DNA of 64,000 bases from QHXM01 sp032160165 (GTDB taxonomy: Bacteria; Acidobacteriota; Blastocatellia; Pyrinomonadales; Pyrinomonadaceae): NCBI GenBank assembly GCA_032160165.1, contig JAVHWA010000042.1, positions 1 to 64,000 on the forward strand, in the 5' to 3' direction. The notes under the pieces were generated by a model. The model saw only the letters and a list, made by a program, of their open reading frames with translations. It did not search any database and was not told the DNA's origin. The translations under genes were made by a program, and so were the position numbers. Below, piece by piece: positions 1 through 8,281 of this stretch; position 1 is the first letter of the stretch; each line of letters begins with the position of its first letter.

Positions 1-1
1 A

Positions 2-328
2 TCTGCCGTCGCCGGCAAGCAGGTCGGACAGGTTCCGCACCAAACGCTCTCACTATGGAATAGATACCAATTGATTCCGCGCCTGGCAGTCGGATTGGGA
101 GTGATAGCCAGAACAGATATGTTTGCATCTGTGGACAATACGGTGCCATTGCCGGGCTACGCACGGGCCGACGCCGCGGTGTACTACTCATTTAGCGAGC
201 GGTGGCGGTTGCAGACAAACATAGAGAACTTCTTTAACCGCCGCTACCATCTCAACGCCGACAGCAACACCAACATCTCGCCAGGCGCATCACGTTCGTT
301 GCGCGTCGCTTTGACGGCGCGATTCTGA
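2..328 (+). CDS. TonB-dependent receptor, C-terminal fragment
   Basis: The reading frame is open from the first bases of the window to the stop at 326-328, so this is the 3' end of a gene that starts outside. The roughly 108 visible residues are the last strands of an outer-membrane beta-barrel. They carry the ENFFNRRY motif (family pattern ENLFDRRY) and end in alternating polar and hydrophobic residues with a terminal Phe (VALTARF), the usual signal for insertion by BAM. The segment with LPGYARADAAVYY and the stretch NISPGASRSLRV resemble the FhuA/FepA siderophore-receptor group, so ferric-siderophore uptake is likely. The substrate cannot be judged because the plug domain is outside the window. 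Confidence 0.85.
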   Translation, partial: SAVAGKQVGQVPHQTLSLWNRYQLIPRLAVGLGVIARTDMFASVDNTVPLPGYARADAAVYYSFSERWRLQTNIENFFNRRYHLNADSNTNISPGASRSLRVALTARF

Positions 329-447
329 ACTCCTTACCCGCCTTTCGCAGTCACACAAGCCTTACCTCGTCATCTCACTGCAACAGCTGGAAATTTGGCG
401 GACGCTCTCAGCGCAACCGTCGATGAGCGCTTTCCAAGTACATGGGG

Positions 448-453
448 TATAAT
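448..453 (+). promoter_or_regulatory. Possible -10 element upstream of the DksA-like gene
   Basis: A perfect TATAAT lies about 80 nt before the start at 534. No good -35 hexamer is found at 16-18 nt, so this is only a candidate. A purine-rich AGGGAAACAGGG just before the ATG can serve as ribosome binding site. Confidence 0.35.
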
Positions 454-533
454 TCGCATTCATTCTTGACTAACACTTTTACTCTCGCGGGTCATCAGTT
501 GCCGCGAGTTCAGGAAAAGGGAAACAGGGCTTC

Positions 534-908
534 ATGGACGCTGATCGAATCGAGCACTTTCGCAAGTTACTAATTGACGAACTTAAACGACACTCGGATA
601 ACGTTCGCGGAGATCAGGCCGCTGCCATCGAAGCACACGACGATTCCGTCAAGGATAGCGTCGAGGTGTCGCAACAGGATTTTGATCAGGAGATGGCCCT
701 CAACCTCGGAGATCGAGAGTCTCAGGCGGTGGCAGATATCGATCAGGCTTTGATGCGACTCGAAGAAGGCACTTATGGCCTGTGTCTGCGCTGCGGAAAG
801 CCGCTTGACGAGCGCCGCTTGGAGGCGCTGCCCACTGCGCGCTACGACGCCGCATGCCAGGCAATGATTGAAGAGGACAGTGGGATCGCCGACGCGCCGA
901 CGCTGTGA
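534..908 (+). CDS. DksA/TraR-family zinc-finger-like protein
   Basis: This 124-residue protein has the DksA/TraR layout: an acidic N-terminal helical part (about residues 1-75, with coiled-coil character) followed by the short zinc-finger segment YGLCLRCGKPLDERRLEALP. Family members bind the RNA polymerase secondary channel and modulate initiation, often with ppGpp. The first finger pair is present (C84, C87). The second CxxC is broken: the usual YCxxCQ reads YDAACQ, leaving Asp105 and Cys108. DksA homologues with incomplete fingers are known, so the protein may still fold. The gene stands alone and converges with xerC. The family is clear; its role as a transcription regulator is inferred. 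Confidence 0.88.
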   Translation: MDADRIEHFRKLLIDELKRHSDNVRGDQAAAIEAHDDSVKDSVEVSQQDFDQEMALNLGDRESQAVADIDQALMRLEEGTYGLCLRCGKPLDERRLEALPTARYDAACQAMIEEDSGIADAPTL

Positions 909-913
909 GAGTC

Positions 914-933
914 CCCGCGTTTACCGACGCGGG
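914..933. terminator. GC-rich hairpin between convergent genes
   Basis: CCCGCGT and ACGCGGG form a perfect 7-bp stem with a 6-nt loop, directly after the DksA-like stop codon and before the end of xerC. A G/T-rich stretch follows on the plus strand but there is no clean T-run, so termination is plausible rather than certain. Confidence 0.45.
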
Positions 934-1084
934 CCGGAGTGGTTTGTTATATCGTTGACTCTGATCTGAGTCGTAAACATCCCTTTTTTCGAGCCCACCC
1001 CCGTTGGTAATCAGCTTCAGAGTCTTCACATGCACGGACTACCGCTCCTTCAATTCCTCTAAGCGATGAGAAGCGATCCGGCGG

Positions 1085-2008
1085 CTATGCCTTTGGATGT
1101 GCATTGTCGTAGACCTCGATCAGTTTTTCCATCGAGACGTGAGTGTAGATCTGAGTTGTGGACAAGCGGGCATGTCCCAACAATTCCTGAATATCGCGAA
1201 GATCGGCGCCGCTGTCTAGCAGATGAGTCGCGAAGGAATGTCTGAGCGCGTGAGGACTAATGTTATGGATGCCGGCGCAGATTCCTATGTACTTATCGAC
1301 CATTCTGCCGACTGAGCGGGTTGTGATACGCGTGCCCTGATAATTCAGGAAGATCGCCGGCGAGTCGCGAACTTCGAGCGGCGCGTTCTGCAGGAACGCG
1401 CCTCGAACGGCAAGATAACTTTGAAGAGCGTCAAGGGCCGGGTCGCCAAAGGGAACGATCCGCTGCTTGCGGCGCTTGCCCGTGACGCGCACCAGCTTCT
1501 CCTTAAAATCTACATCGCTCATATCGAGCTTAGTCAATTCCGATACGCGCACGCCCGTTCCGTAAAGTAGCTCGAGAATTGCGCGGTCGCGCTTACCCAG
1601 GTCCGTTCCGACTTCCGGCGTTTCTATAAAGCGAATCGCATCTTCGATGGAAAGATGCACCGGCAGTTTCTTCTCGAGGCGCGGTGTCGAGACCAGCTTT
1701 GCCGGATTCATCTCCACAATTCCCTCGCGCACGAGGAACTGAAAAAAGGTCCGCAGCGCAGCCAGCTTGCGGGCGACTGAAGTCTTTTTTTTCTGGGCGG
1801 CGTGAAGTGACGAAAGCCACTCTCGGATCGTGATGTGATCTATTTCCTTGATGTCTACGTGCCTGCGCGCACCGCTTTGCAGGTTAGCGGGCGCGAGGTA
1901 ATCGTAAAATTGACTGAGGTCGCTGGCGTAGTTTCGCAGCGTGTGTTCGCTGACATTGCGCTCGTAACGCAAGTGCTCGAAGAACTGTGAAAGTAGTTGT
2001 TCGATCAT
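1085..2008 (-). CDS. xerC: Tyrosine recombinase XerC/XerD family
   Basis: Site-specific recombinase that resolves chromosome dimers at dif. The N-terminal SAM-like core-binding domain (about residues 5-95) is followed by the catalytic domain with all active residues visible. Numbered from a TTG nine codons upstream they are R163, K187 (VTGKRRK), H262 and R265 (HALRHSFATHLL), H288 (LGHARL) and nucleophile Y297 (QIYTHV). The ATG at 2008 is preferred; the upstream TTG at 2035 would overlap the preceding gene. Length (307 aa) is normal for Xer proteins, and there is no sign of the extra helix typical of integron integrases. It is the last gene of the trmFO-VWA-xerC run; xerC near trmFO occurs in several phyla. 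XerC versus XerD cannot be settled from sequence alone. Confidence 0.93.
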   Translation of the reverse strand: MIEQLLSQFFEHLRYERNVSEHTLRNYASDLSQFYDYLAPANLQSGARRHVDIKEIDHITIREWLSSLHAAQKKKTSVARKLAALRTFFQFLVREGIVEMNPAKLVSTPRLEKKLPVHLSIEDAIRFIETPEVGTDLGKRDRAILELLYGTGVRVSELTKLDMSDVDFKEKLVRVTGKRRKQRIVPFGDPALDALQSYLAVRGAFLQNAPLEVRDSPAIFLNYQGTRITTRSVGRMVDKYIGICAGIHNISPHALRHSFATHLLDSGADLRDIQELLGHARLSTTQIYTHVSMEKLIEVYDNAHPKA

Positions 2009-2027
2009 ACGCGCCCAAGCGATGATT

Positions 2028-3968
2028 TCATTCAACCAGAGTAAACTTATAGGTAATCACACCCGAGACTCTCATTGGCTGGCCGGAAAGCACCGTGGGC
2101 GAAAAGCGGGCCAGTCGCGCCGCCTCCACTGCGGCGTCTCGCAGGTACGGATTGCCATAGACGGCACGGGCCGAGACCACTTTTCCACCTTCATCGAGGA
2201 GGACCTCGACGGTCACCACTCCGGACGCACGCGCATTTTTGGCAGCCGCAGGATATCGCGGTTTCGGAAGACTGATGGCGATGCCGTTGAGAACGCCCCC
2301 TGAAACAGGCCTCGTGTTCGGCGACGAAGTCGTAGTGTCCGGCGGCTCTGTTTTGGTTGCGGGCGATTTGTCCGTCGAGGAAGCAGTCGCGGCACTCGAC
2401 GAAGTCGTGGAGTCCGACCCCGCTGTTTTCGTGACGGGTGGAGTGTTCGTCGAGTTAGGAGTCGCGCCACTCGACGACGAGTTCGAAGGCGCAGTGCGAT
2501 AAGGCGCGGTCTCGCTCGAGTTCACGGGGGCCTTATCACCCTTCGAAATCGTTTCTTCAACTGTCACCACCGCGAGGACATTGTCGTTGGTCTCCGTATC
2601 ATCGCCTGACTCTGCCGGCCCTACACGCCTGCTTCGCGCGGGTACGCTGCCGGACGTCCTCACCGAAAGTACGCTCGGTGAAACCGTTTCGATTGTCGAC
2701 GTGGGAGTTTGAGGAGGTTCACTGTTTTGTTGACTAGCAAGCGGCGTACTCGAGACAGGCGTCTGAACGTTATAGCTGACCCGCTCGTTGGGGCGGCGCG
2801 GATAATAACCTCGTCGTGCGCGCACTCGCATGTTCGAGCGTGACGCGACGCGTACTGAGATTATTCGGAATCGCCCATCCATTCGATCATCGGTCGGGTA
2901 GTAGCTAAGAATGTATTGCTGCGCGAGATCTGCTGAAATCTGGGTGAAGGCAGCGTCGAGATCAGGGGTGCGCAGCGGCGTATAGACCGCTCCACCTGTA
3001 TGCGTCGTCAAGTCCATGAGGCGACGCTCGGCCGCAAGAGCTCGTATGTTTGCGTTGCCTGCTTCGCCCGTCAGCATCGCGTACTCGATTTGTTTGGTTT
3101 GAACAGCGTAGACCTGACAGTCGGCCGCCAGAATATTCCTCAGCAGACGGTCAAATTCAATCTCGCTCAATGTGTCCTCGCCATCAGAGACAATGACGAT
3201 AACTTTTCTACCGGGATAAGGGCGGAGATAATTCGCGGCCTCTGCGATTCCGTCGAGCAGGCGGGTAGCGCCCTCTGGCTTTCCAAAGTGGTCGATGGTT
3301 CGGACCAATGCAGCTACATTGTTAGTCAGGGGCTGAGCTAGAACGACGTCGGTAGCGACGCTGTAGATCGCCGCTTTGTCGATCGGGCGGATGACGCTGC
3401 GAAAGAATCTGACGGCTGCCTGCTTCTCGAAATCCCGCGCGGCAGTCAGGCTCTGACTGTTATCGAACAACAGTGCCAGGGTGACAGGCACTTCAGAGCG
3501 ATTGAGATCGCTGATCGTTCTCGGTTGACCGTCAACCCGCAACTCAAAGTCTTCCAGCTTGAGGTCAATAATCGCGCGTCCCTGGGCATCAACAACCGAG
3601 GCAGGAACGGTGACGAGATTGGAGCTGATGCGCACGACATCCTCGGCACCAATTTCCTCGCCTGCGGACGTGTCCGGAGCGGGAGTCGGTGTGGGCTTCG
3701 GTGGAGGCGGCGCCGGCGGGGCCTCGTCCATTATTACGGTCCCACTCGGTAGCCGAATTGGCGACTGAGAGGTTTGTTGCGGGCTTTGGGTTTCAGTGCC
3801 GCTGACGCGTTTGGGCCGCGTGGTTCCCGTCGTAGAGGTTGTGGGTTTTACAGGCTGTTTGATCCGGCCCGATTGCGCGGACACATCGGCGGCCATCGAC
3901 AACAGAGTGATGATTAAGGACGCCCCCAGTAAAGAGCGGAGAAGACACGAGGAGGTCTCACGCCTCAT
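2028..3968 (-). CDS. Secreted VWFA-domain protein with C-terminal TonB_C domain
   Basis: The start at 3968 shares one base with the trmFO stop (TGATG), which implies translational coupling and excludes the upstream in-frame ATG. A signal peptide or signal anchor covers residues 8-32. A Pro-rich linker follows (80-98), then a von Willebrand A domain (about 160-370) with MIDAS motif DNSQS at 169-173 and SDGED at 261-265, of the VWFA-related type common in Acidobacteriota. A long Ser/Thr/Pro-rich stretch (about 380-560) leads to a TonB C-terminal-like domain with PRYPAAAKNARASGVVTVEV and a final ITYKFTLVE. VWA domains bind protein partners through a divalent metal, while TonB_C contacts outer-membrane receptors. 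A joint periplasmic adaptor role is an inference. Confidence 0.85.
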   Translation of the reverse strand: MRRETSSCLLRSLLGASLIITLLSMAADVSAQSGRIKQPVKPTTSTTGTTRPKRVSGTETQSPQQTSQSPIRLPSGTVIMDEAPPAPPPPKPTPTPAPDTSAGEEIGAEDVVRISSNLVTVPASVVDAQGRAIIDLKLEDFELRVDGQPRTISDLNRSEVPVTLALLFDNSQSLTAARDFEKQAAVRFFRSVIRPIDKAAIYSVATDVVLAQPLTNNVAALVRTIDHFGKPEGATRLLDGIAEAANYLRPYPGRKVIVIVSDGEDTLSEIEFDRLLRNILAADCQVYAVQTKQIEYAMLTGEAGNANIRALAAERRLMDLTTHTGGAVYTPLRTPDLDAAFTQISADLAQQYILSYYPTDDRMDGRFRIISVRVASRSNMRVRARRGYYPRRPNERVSYNVQTPVSSTPLASQQNSEPPQTPTSTIETVSPSVLSVRTSGSVPARSRRVGPAESGDDTETNDNVLAVVTVEETISKGDKAPVNSSETAPYRTAPSNSSSSGATPNSTNTPPVTKTAGSDSTTSSSAATASSTDKSPATKTEPPDTTTSSPNTRPVSGGVLNGIAISLPKPRYPAAAKNARASGVVTVEVLLDEGGKVVSARAVYGNPYLRDAAVEAARLARFSPTVLSGQPMRVSGVITYKFTLVE

Positions 3969-5320
3969 CAGCCGTTCACCGCCAGAGGTTCGTGCGCTTT
4001 GTCGTGGACTGTAGGAAGCCAGGTATCCCAATCTTTCAATGCCAGTTCGACCTGCAAATGGCGCCGTTCATATTTTCGCCGTACACGCTTGCGATGCTCT
4101 TCCGCCAACGGTTCGAGCAGTGCGAACGTGATATTGGCGGGCTGATAATTCTTCGCATCGGCGCTCGAAACGTAACGCGCCAGTGCTCCTGTCGCGCTCT
4201 TTGAAGGGGCCGTAATCGTCGGAAGATCAGCGGCCAACCGAGCGGCATTCATACCTGCAAGCCATCCCGATGCGACCGATTCGACATAGCCCTCGACGCC
4301 CGTTATCTGTCCCGCAAAAAAGATCTTCTGATTCCTGCGCATTTGAAGCGTGGGCTCGAGCAGTCGCGGCGCGCAGACGTAAGTATTACGATGTATTTGA
4401 CCGTACTGCAAGAACTCAGCTTGTTCCAGTCCGGGAATCAATCGAAGCACTCTTGCCTGTTCGCCAAACCTCAGATGATTCTGGAAGCCCACAAGGCTGT
4501 ACGCGTCTGCCAGAACATTTTCCTGGCGGAGCTGCACCGCCGCGTAGGGCTGCTTGCCATAGCGTGGATCGACCAGACCCACGGGCTTCATCGGACCATA
4601 ACGCAGCGTATCAACGCCACGCCGAGCCAGCTCTTCGATCGGCAGACACGCCTCGAACCATCGCGTCTCCTCGAAGCGCTGCAGCGGGACACTCTTCGCG
4701 CCAATCAGCTCGCTGTAAAACCGCGCATACTGTTCGTCGTCGAAGGGGCAGTTCAGATAATCATCGCCGCCCTTGTCGTATCGCGCTGCACGAAACGCTA
4801 TCTCCTTATCGATCGTGTCGGCGGAGACGATCGGCGCGATGGCATCATAGAAGTAGAGTTGATCGTCTCCGGTAAGACGCATGATCTCCCGTGTAAGAGC
4901 GTCTGAGGTGAGCGGCCCAGTGGCAATGATGGTGATCGCGTCGTCCGGGATATTAGTCACCTCTTCGCGGACCACCTCGATATTCGGGTGAGCTTCGATA
5001 CGCTCGGTTATCAAGGCGGCGAATTTGTGTCGGTCGACCGCCAAAGCAGCCCCGGCAGGAACACGCGTCGCCGTCGCTGCCTCCATCACAATCGATTGTC
5101 CGCGCCGCAACTCTTCCTTCAAAAGATACGGCGCCGAGCCGGGCTCGTCCGACTTCAATGAATTGGAGCAAACGATCTCGGCAAGCTTGTCGCTTCGATG
5201 TGCTGGCGTCGTTTGCACCGGCCGCATCTCGTAAAGCCGCACGCGCGCGCCGGCACGCGCCGCCTGCCAGGCCGCCTCTACGCCCGCGAATCCACCGCCG
5301 ATGACGTTTACCTCATTCAT
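3968..5320 (-). CDS. trmFO: Methylenetetrahydrofolate--tRNA-(uracil-5-)-methyltransferase TrmFO
   Basis: Folate- and FAD-dependent enzyme that makes m5U54 in the T-loop of tRNA, used in place of the SAM-dependent TrmA. Visible marks are the N-terminal FAD loop NVIGGGFAGVEAAWQ (GxGxxG), the conserved EIVCSNSLKSDE block with Cys51, and the FEACLPIEELARRG block whose Cys corresponds to the catalytic Cys226 of the Bacillus enzyme. The FAD-binding end carries FFAGQITGVEGYVES. At 450 aa it matches the family length. It overlaps the downstream VWA gene by one base, so the two are coupled although their functions look unrelated. A few dozen bases separate it from the upstream nuclease-fold gene on the same strand. 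Confidence 0.96.
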   Translation of the reverse strand: MNEVNVIGGGFAGVEAAWQAARAGARVRLYEMRPVQTTPAHRSDKLAEIVCSNSLKSDEPGSAPYLLKEELRRGQSIVMEAATATRVPAGAALAVDRHKFAALITERIEAHPNIEVVREEVTNIPDDAITIIATGPLTSDALTREIMRLTGDDQLYFYDAIAPIVSADTIDKEIAFRAARYDKGGDDYLNCPFDDEQYARFYSELIGAKSVPLQRFEETRWFEACLPIEELARRGVDTLRYGPMKPVGLVDPRYGKQPYAAVQLRQENVLADAYSLVGFQNHLRFGEQARVLRLIPGLEQAEFLQYGQIHRNTYVCAPRLLEPTLQMRRNQKIFFAGQITGVEGYVESVASGWLAGMNAARLAADLPTITAPSKSATGALARYVSSADAKNYQPANITFALLEPLAEEHRKRVRRKYERRHLQVELALKDWDTWLPTVHDKAHEPLAVNG

Positions 5321-5368
5321 GAATGTTCGATGAACCAGCGAATCTCGACGCCTCGTCGTCGAAGCGTA

Positions 5369-5932
5369 TTAAGGCGTCGCATGTCCCCACAATCCCCGCT
5401 TCGCTTCTCGTGCTTCGCCCTCGAGGATGCGATACACGCACGCCGTATAGTCAGACACACTGTAAGACTCAGGCCTTTTGTAGCGCACGATGCCGGACTC
5501 TATGAGAGCCTGGTTAATGTCCTTTCCATTCGCGTGCACGACACCAGTCAACCGTTTAGACTTCCCCCAGCTGGGAAGTACCCATATCTCAATCGCTTCA
5601 TTCAACACCAAGTCAGCAAGCTTCTTACGAGCCATATCTCCAAAAGGCCGTCCTGGCCTGGCGGCATCAACCGCTACCAAAGTGATGCGCCTCCGGCTCT
5701 TGTCCTTTAGAACGATCGTAATCGTGTTTCCGTCGATAACGTCCATAACTCGCCCTTCGACCGATTCCCAAGCCATACTCTCGTACAAGGGGCTACCGCA
5801 TTTATCCTCGTACGGGAATCGCAATTGCGTGACGGGAGGTTGTGCTGGCTCGGGTGTCGCGGGCTTAATAGCCTGAGCTTCTCCGATAACACAATAGAAA
5901 ATAATTAGAAGCAGTAGTAACAGGGAATTCAT
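5369..5932 (-). CDS. Secreted staphylococcal-nuclease-fold protein, catalytic Glu replaced
   Basis: The ATG at 5932 begins a signal peptide (MNSLLLLLLIIFYC to EAQA). The mature part is one SNase/thermonuclease domain (about residues 56-185): VEGRVMDVIDGNTITI, then RRRITLVAVDAARPGRPFG, then KRLTGVV, ending EAKRGLWGHATP. Residues matching the metal ligands Asp21 and Asp40 of staphylococcal nuclease (here D67 and D89) and the two active-site arginines appear present. The canonical DTPE, which carries general base Glu43, reads DAAR. The protein may therefore be weakly active or act as a nucleic-acid or ligand-binding domain. It lies 48 nt upstream of trmFO on the same strand and may be co-transcribed with it. 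Confidence 0.85.
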   Translation of the reverse strand: MNSLLLLLLIIFYCVIGEAQAIKPATPEPAQPPVTQLRFPYEDKCGSPLYESMAWESVEGRVMDVIDGNTITIVLKDKSRRRITLVAVDAARPGRPFGDMARKKLADLVLNEAIEIWVLPSWGKSKRLTGVVHANGKDINQALIESGIVRYKRPESYSVSDYTACVYRILEGEAREAKRGLWGHATP

Positions 5933-5962
5933 ACACAACGGCTTTCAGGAATAAGTGCAAGA

Positions 5963-7597
5963 CTATGGTTTCGGCGGGGCCGTAGCCTTCACCGCAGGAG
6001 CGCCGAGCTTGTAATCGGTGGCCTCCGTATTGAAGCGGCGATAATCACTGAACTCGCTCGTCTGGTTCGCTTCGATGCTCTTGAACAGAAGCACCTTTGC
6101 CGCGAAGTTAATCTGAGCAAATCGCGGCAGCCACACTCCGTCCGCCATTCGCGTCTGTTCGAACACGAAGGCCGAGCCGGGCTTTATCGACGCAAAGAGC
6201 CCGCCCGCAATCTTGAAGCTCTGTGAAAGCTTCGCCTCGAGACGAATCACTTCCTTATCCACCGGATCGATCCACACCACTCCGATTAGTTTGGTGACGA
6301 TGCTTTCCGCCATGCTCTTCGGCTTGAATCCGGGTCGCGGGCGAAAGTCGAAGACCACTGCCTCGCGGTCGCGCAGACGCTCGCGCCGAGGACTGACAAA
6401 CTCGCACGCGCGCAGGAAGACAGCGACTGATACATCATCGTCATCGTCCTTCTTTTTCGTTTCGCCCACGGGGCTCTTTTCAGCTTCCTCTTTCTTCTTC
6501 TGCTCTCTCTTCTCGCGCGCCGCTTCGTATTTGGCTACGTCCTCTTCTATCTTCTTGTCCTGCTTCGCCGCTCGTTCGGCCGAGAGCGGAACGCCATTCT
6601 CGCTTATCACTTTGTAGAACGCGCCGCCGCCTGGAAGTGGAAAGATCTCATAGACGATGACTTTTTCTTCTTTCACTTCTCCCTTGTCGTTGACCTTGCG
6701 CTCGGTCCTCTTCTCCGTGAATGCATAGTCGCTTATGCGCTCGTCGATTTTCTTCTGGTTCTCTTCGACTTCCTGAAGAAGCTGCGCGATATCCGGAGTT
6801 TCCGCAGCGGGCGGATCGAAGAGCGATTCGCTCAGTCCCCTGTTGTAACGCACGCTCTGCAGCAAAAGCGTGATGGCTTCGCCGCCGTTTGCGATCTCAA
6901 TACGATGCGGCTCGAGCAAACCATTCTCCTCACGGTAATCGCCAAAACTGATTTGTGTTTTGCCCGATTCATCACCCGTTTTTACAAGCAGCTTGCTCCT
7001 GCTTCCAAACCAACATCGGAGTCGCGCCCCGGCGCGTGTTGAAAACTCGACCACGTAGGCGGGCTCTGAACCGGTCTCGTCGAGCAGAATCGTTCGCGCA
7101 AGCACGTACAGCTTTTTGTAGTCGACGAACCTACTGGCTTCAAGCGCGGACTTCAACTTCGCGGACCCCGCCTCAGCATCAGTAAGCGTGCGAAGCTTGC
7201 CATCCAACCCGCGGGTCCATGCCGAGCGCGAGCTGACGCCGGAATTAATCTCACCATTGCCAAAGCGCATGTCAGTGCGCGCCGAAGTTGGCGCCCGCTG
7301 TTGAGTGAGCGCGCTGCCCATCGATTGCCCTTTGAGCTGGATACTCCACTCGTAAGTTGAGTCCCTGATCGAGGCCAGACGCTTCTTTCCGCCAGTGGCT
7401 TTCACATAATCGTTGACGATCTTATCCGCGGATGGAAGTTTTTGTGGACGGGCCGTTTTTTGCTGGGCAGCGAGAGAGAGCCCTGAAGCGAGCGCGACGA
7501 GCAGAACGATTAATGCCTGGAATACTCTCCCGCGGATGACAAAGCGCGAGCAGTCTAGAGACGTGTCGCGTCGATGATTGGGGGAACCTGTATTCAT
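5963..7597 (-). CDS. Secreted protein with LolA-like (outer-membrane lipoprotein-sorting) fold segments
   Basis: 544 residues with an N-terminal membrane segment after a short basic region (FQALIVLLVALASGLSLAAQ, about 28-46), read as a signal peptide. The mature N-terminal part begins ADKIVNDYVKATGGKKRLASI and continues with beta-rich sequence (TYEWSIQLKGQ, YVVEFSTRAGARLRCWFG, LEPHRIEI). This is the pattern of acidobacterial LolA-like proteins, in which a short helical entry precedes a half-barrel. A highly charged Lys/Glu helical region sits in the middle (about 275-380), and a second beta-rich part carries VVWIDPVDKEVIRLEAKLS. LolA-like folds bind lipids or lipoproteins; a cargo cannot be named. 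The family assignment is tentative. Confidence 0.7.
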   Translation of the reverse strand: MNTGSPNHRRDTSLDCSRFVIRGRVFQALIVLLVALASGLSLAAQQKTARPQKLPSADKIVNDYVKATGGKKRLASIRDSTYEWSIQLKGQSMGSALTQQRAPTSARTDMRFGNGEINSGVSSRSAWTRGLDGKLRTLTDAEAGSAKLKSALEASRFVDYKKLYVLARTILLDETGSEPAYVVEFSTRAGARLRCWFGSRSKLLVKTGDESGKTQISFGDYREENGLLEPHRIEIANGGEAITLLLQSVRYNRGLSESLFDPPAAETPDIAQLLQEVEENQKKIDERISDYAFTEKRTERKVNDKGEVKEEKVIVYEIFPLPGGGAFYKVISENGVPLSAERAAKQDKKIEEDVAKYEAAREKREQKKKEEAEKSPVGETKKKDDDDDVSVAVFLRACEFVSPRRERLRDREAVVFDFRPRPGFKPKSMAESIVTKLIGVVWIDPVDKEVIRLEAKLSQSFKIAGGLFASIKPGSAFVFEQTRMADGVWLPRFAQINFAAKVLLFKSIEANQTSEFSDYRRFNTEATDYKLGAPAVKATAPPKP

Positions 7598-7645
7598 GGT
7601 GATCGCAGAGAATGGGTCGCCGGGGAGTGCGAGATTGTCCTGCGC

Positions 7646-7651
7646 ATTTTA
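7646..7651 (-). promoter_or_regulatory. Candidate extended -10 for the LolA-like gene
   Basis: On the minus strand TGCTAAAAT (TGn plus TAAAAT) lies about 50 nt before the ATG at 7597. No convincing -35 is seen, as expected for an extended -10 promoter. Confidence 0.35.
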
Positions 7652-7694
7652 GCACAGGCTGCGATAAGCCATGAGTGTGGCGTGTAGCTCGTCG

Positions 7695-7871
7695 CTAAGA
7701 CGGCTGGCCTTCGGTGGTGGCGGCGTCATCAGGTTGCGAGTCGGATTGAGGAACGTCCGCGTCCATCGCTGCCGCTGACTCCTGTTCCGCCGCTAACTCA
7801 TCCTCCTGCTCGCTTCCCGCGTCGTCGGGCGTCGAAGCGCGATTAACAGGCGTGCCGGTTTCTGATTTCAT
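7695..7871 (-). CDS. Small acidic hypothetical protein (58 aa)
   Basis: An ATG at 7871 opens a 58-codon frame ending at TAG (7695-7697). The product is very acidic and Ala/Glu/Asp/Ser-rich, low in hydrophobic residues, has no Cys or Trp, and is predicted disordered. An AAAGGAA stretch lies about 12 nt upstream, a weak ribosome binding site. It sits next to another small charged protein on the same strand. Function unknown. Coding status rests on the frame, biased composition and position only. Confidence 0.45.
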   Translation of the reverse strand: MKSETGTPVNRASTPDDAGSEQEDELAAEQESAAAMDADVPQSDSQPDDAATTEGQPS

Positions 7872-7929
7872 AGATCGCCATATTCCTTTGTTCTAAACTT
7901 CGTCGAACCTCGCGTTGTTCGGCCAACAA

Positions 7930-8127
7930 TTACTCAGAGCTTTCGCCTTCAGCTTCGCGCGACTGCTCGTCCTCGCGGTTTCGCAGATCGCGTTCTTCTT
8001 CCTTCCGCGCGAAATGATCGCGCTGTTGGCTCGTCATCTCTTCCTGGTTCTTTTCAAACTCAAATTCGTTCAGCTTGTCCCCGCTTATCTGATAGCTATC
8101 GATGTTGCGTGCTGGATCCTTCGGCAT
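7930..8127 (-). CDS. Small charged helical protein (65 aa)
   Basis: The ATG at 8127 follows AAGGGAG at good spacing, which favours it over the upstream in-frame start at 8166. The product begins MPKDPARNIDSYQISG and then becomes rich in Glu, Lys, Arg and Gln (FEKNQEEMTSQQRDHFARKE), predicted as one long amphipathic helix with a disordered acidic tail. No known domain is recognised. Small charged proteins like this are often stress-related in soil bacteria, but nothing here proves that. It is oriented away from the tRNA-Thr gene, whose promoter begins 33 nt away. Confidence 0.65.
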   Translation of the reverse strand: MPKDPARNIDSYQISGDKLNEFEFEKNQEEMTSQQRDHFARKEEERDLRNREDEQSREAEGESSE

Positions 8128-8159
8128 GTCTTGTGCTCCCTTTCGTTTTGCACCCCTGC

Positions 8160-8189
8160 TTGACACTGCTCGCGGCGCATTCGTATATT
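8160..8189 (+). promoter_or_regulatory. Sigma70-type promoter of tRNA-Thr
   Basis: TTGACA (8160-8165) and TATATT (8184-8189) are separated by 18 nt. The implied start is near 8196, about 10 nt before the mature tRNA 5' end. This is one of the best consensus promoters in the window and shows that the organism uses ordinary sigma70-like elements. Confidence 0.85.
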
Positions 8190-8205
8190 GTCGACTTCAC
8201 AGAAA

Positions 8206-8281
8206 GCCACCTTAGCTCAGTTGGTAGAGCGACGGTTTCGTAAACCGTAGGTCTCCGGTTCAAATCCGGAAGGTGGCTCCA
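8206..8281 (+). tRNA. tRNA-Thr (CGU anticodon)
   Basis: A complete cloverleaf can be drawn. The acceptor stem is GCCACCT with AGGTGGC, the D-stem GCTC/GAGC encloses AGTTGGTA, the anticodon stem is ACGGT/ACCGT with loop TTCGTAA (anticodon CGT at 8239-8241), the variable loop is AGGTC, and the T-arm is TCCGG-TTCAAAT-CCGGA. The discriminator base is T and the CCA end is encoded (8279-8281). It reads ACG threonine codons. Confidence 0.97.

Noticed and set aside
1085..2008. Tyrosine recombinase as the integrase of the cassette array
   Set aside because: Length and motifs are those of a housekeeping Xer protein, the extra helix of integron integrases is not seen, and it is 20 kb away beside trmFO.
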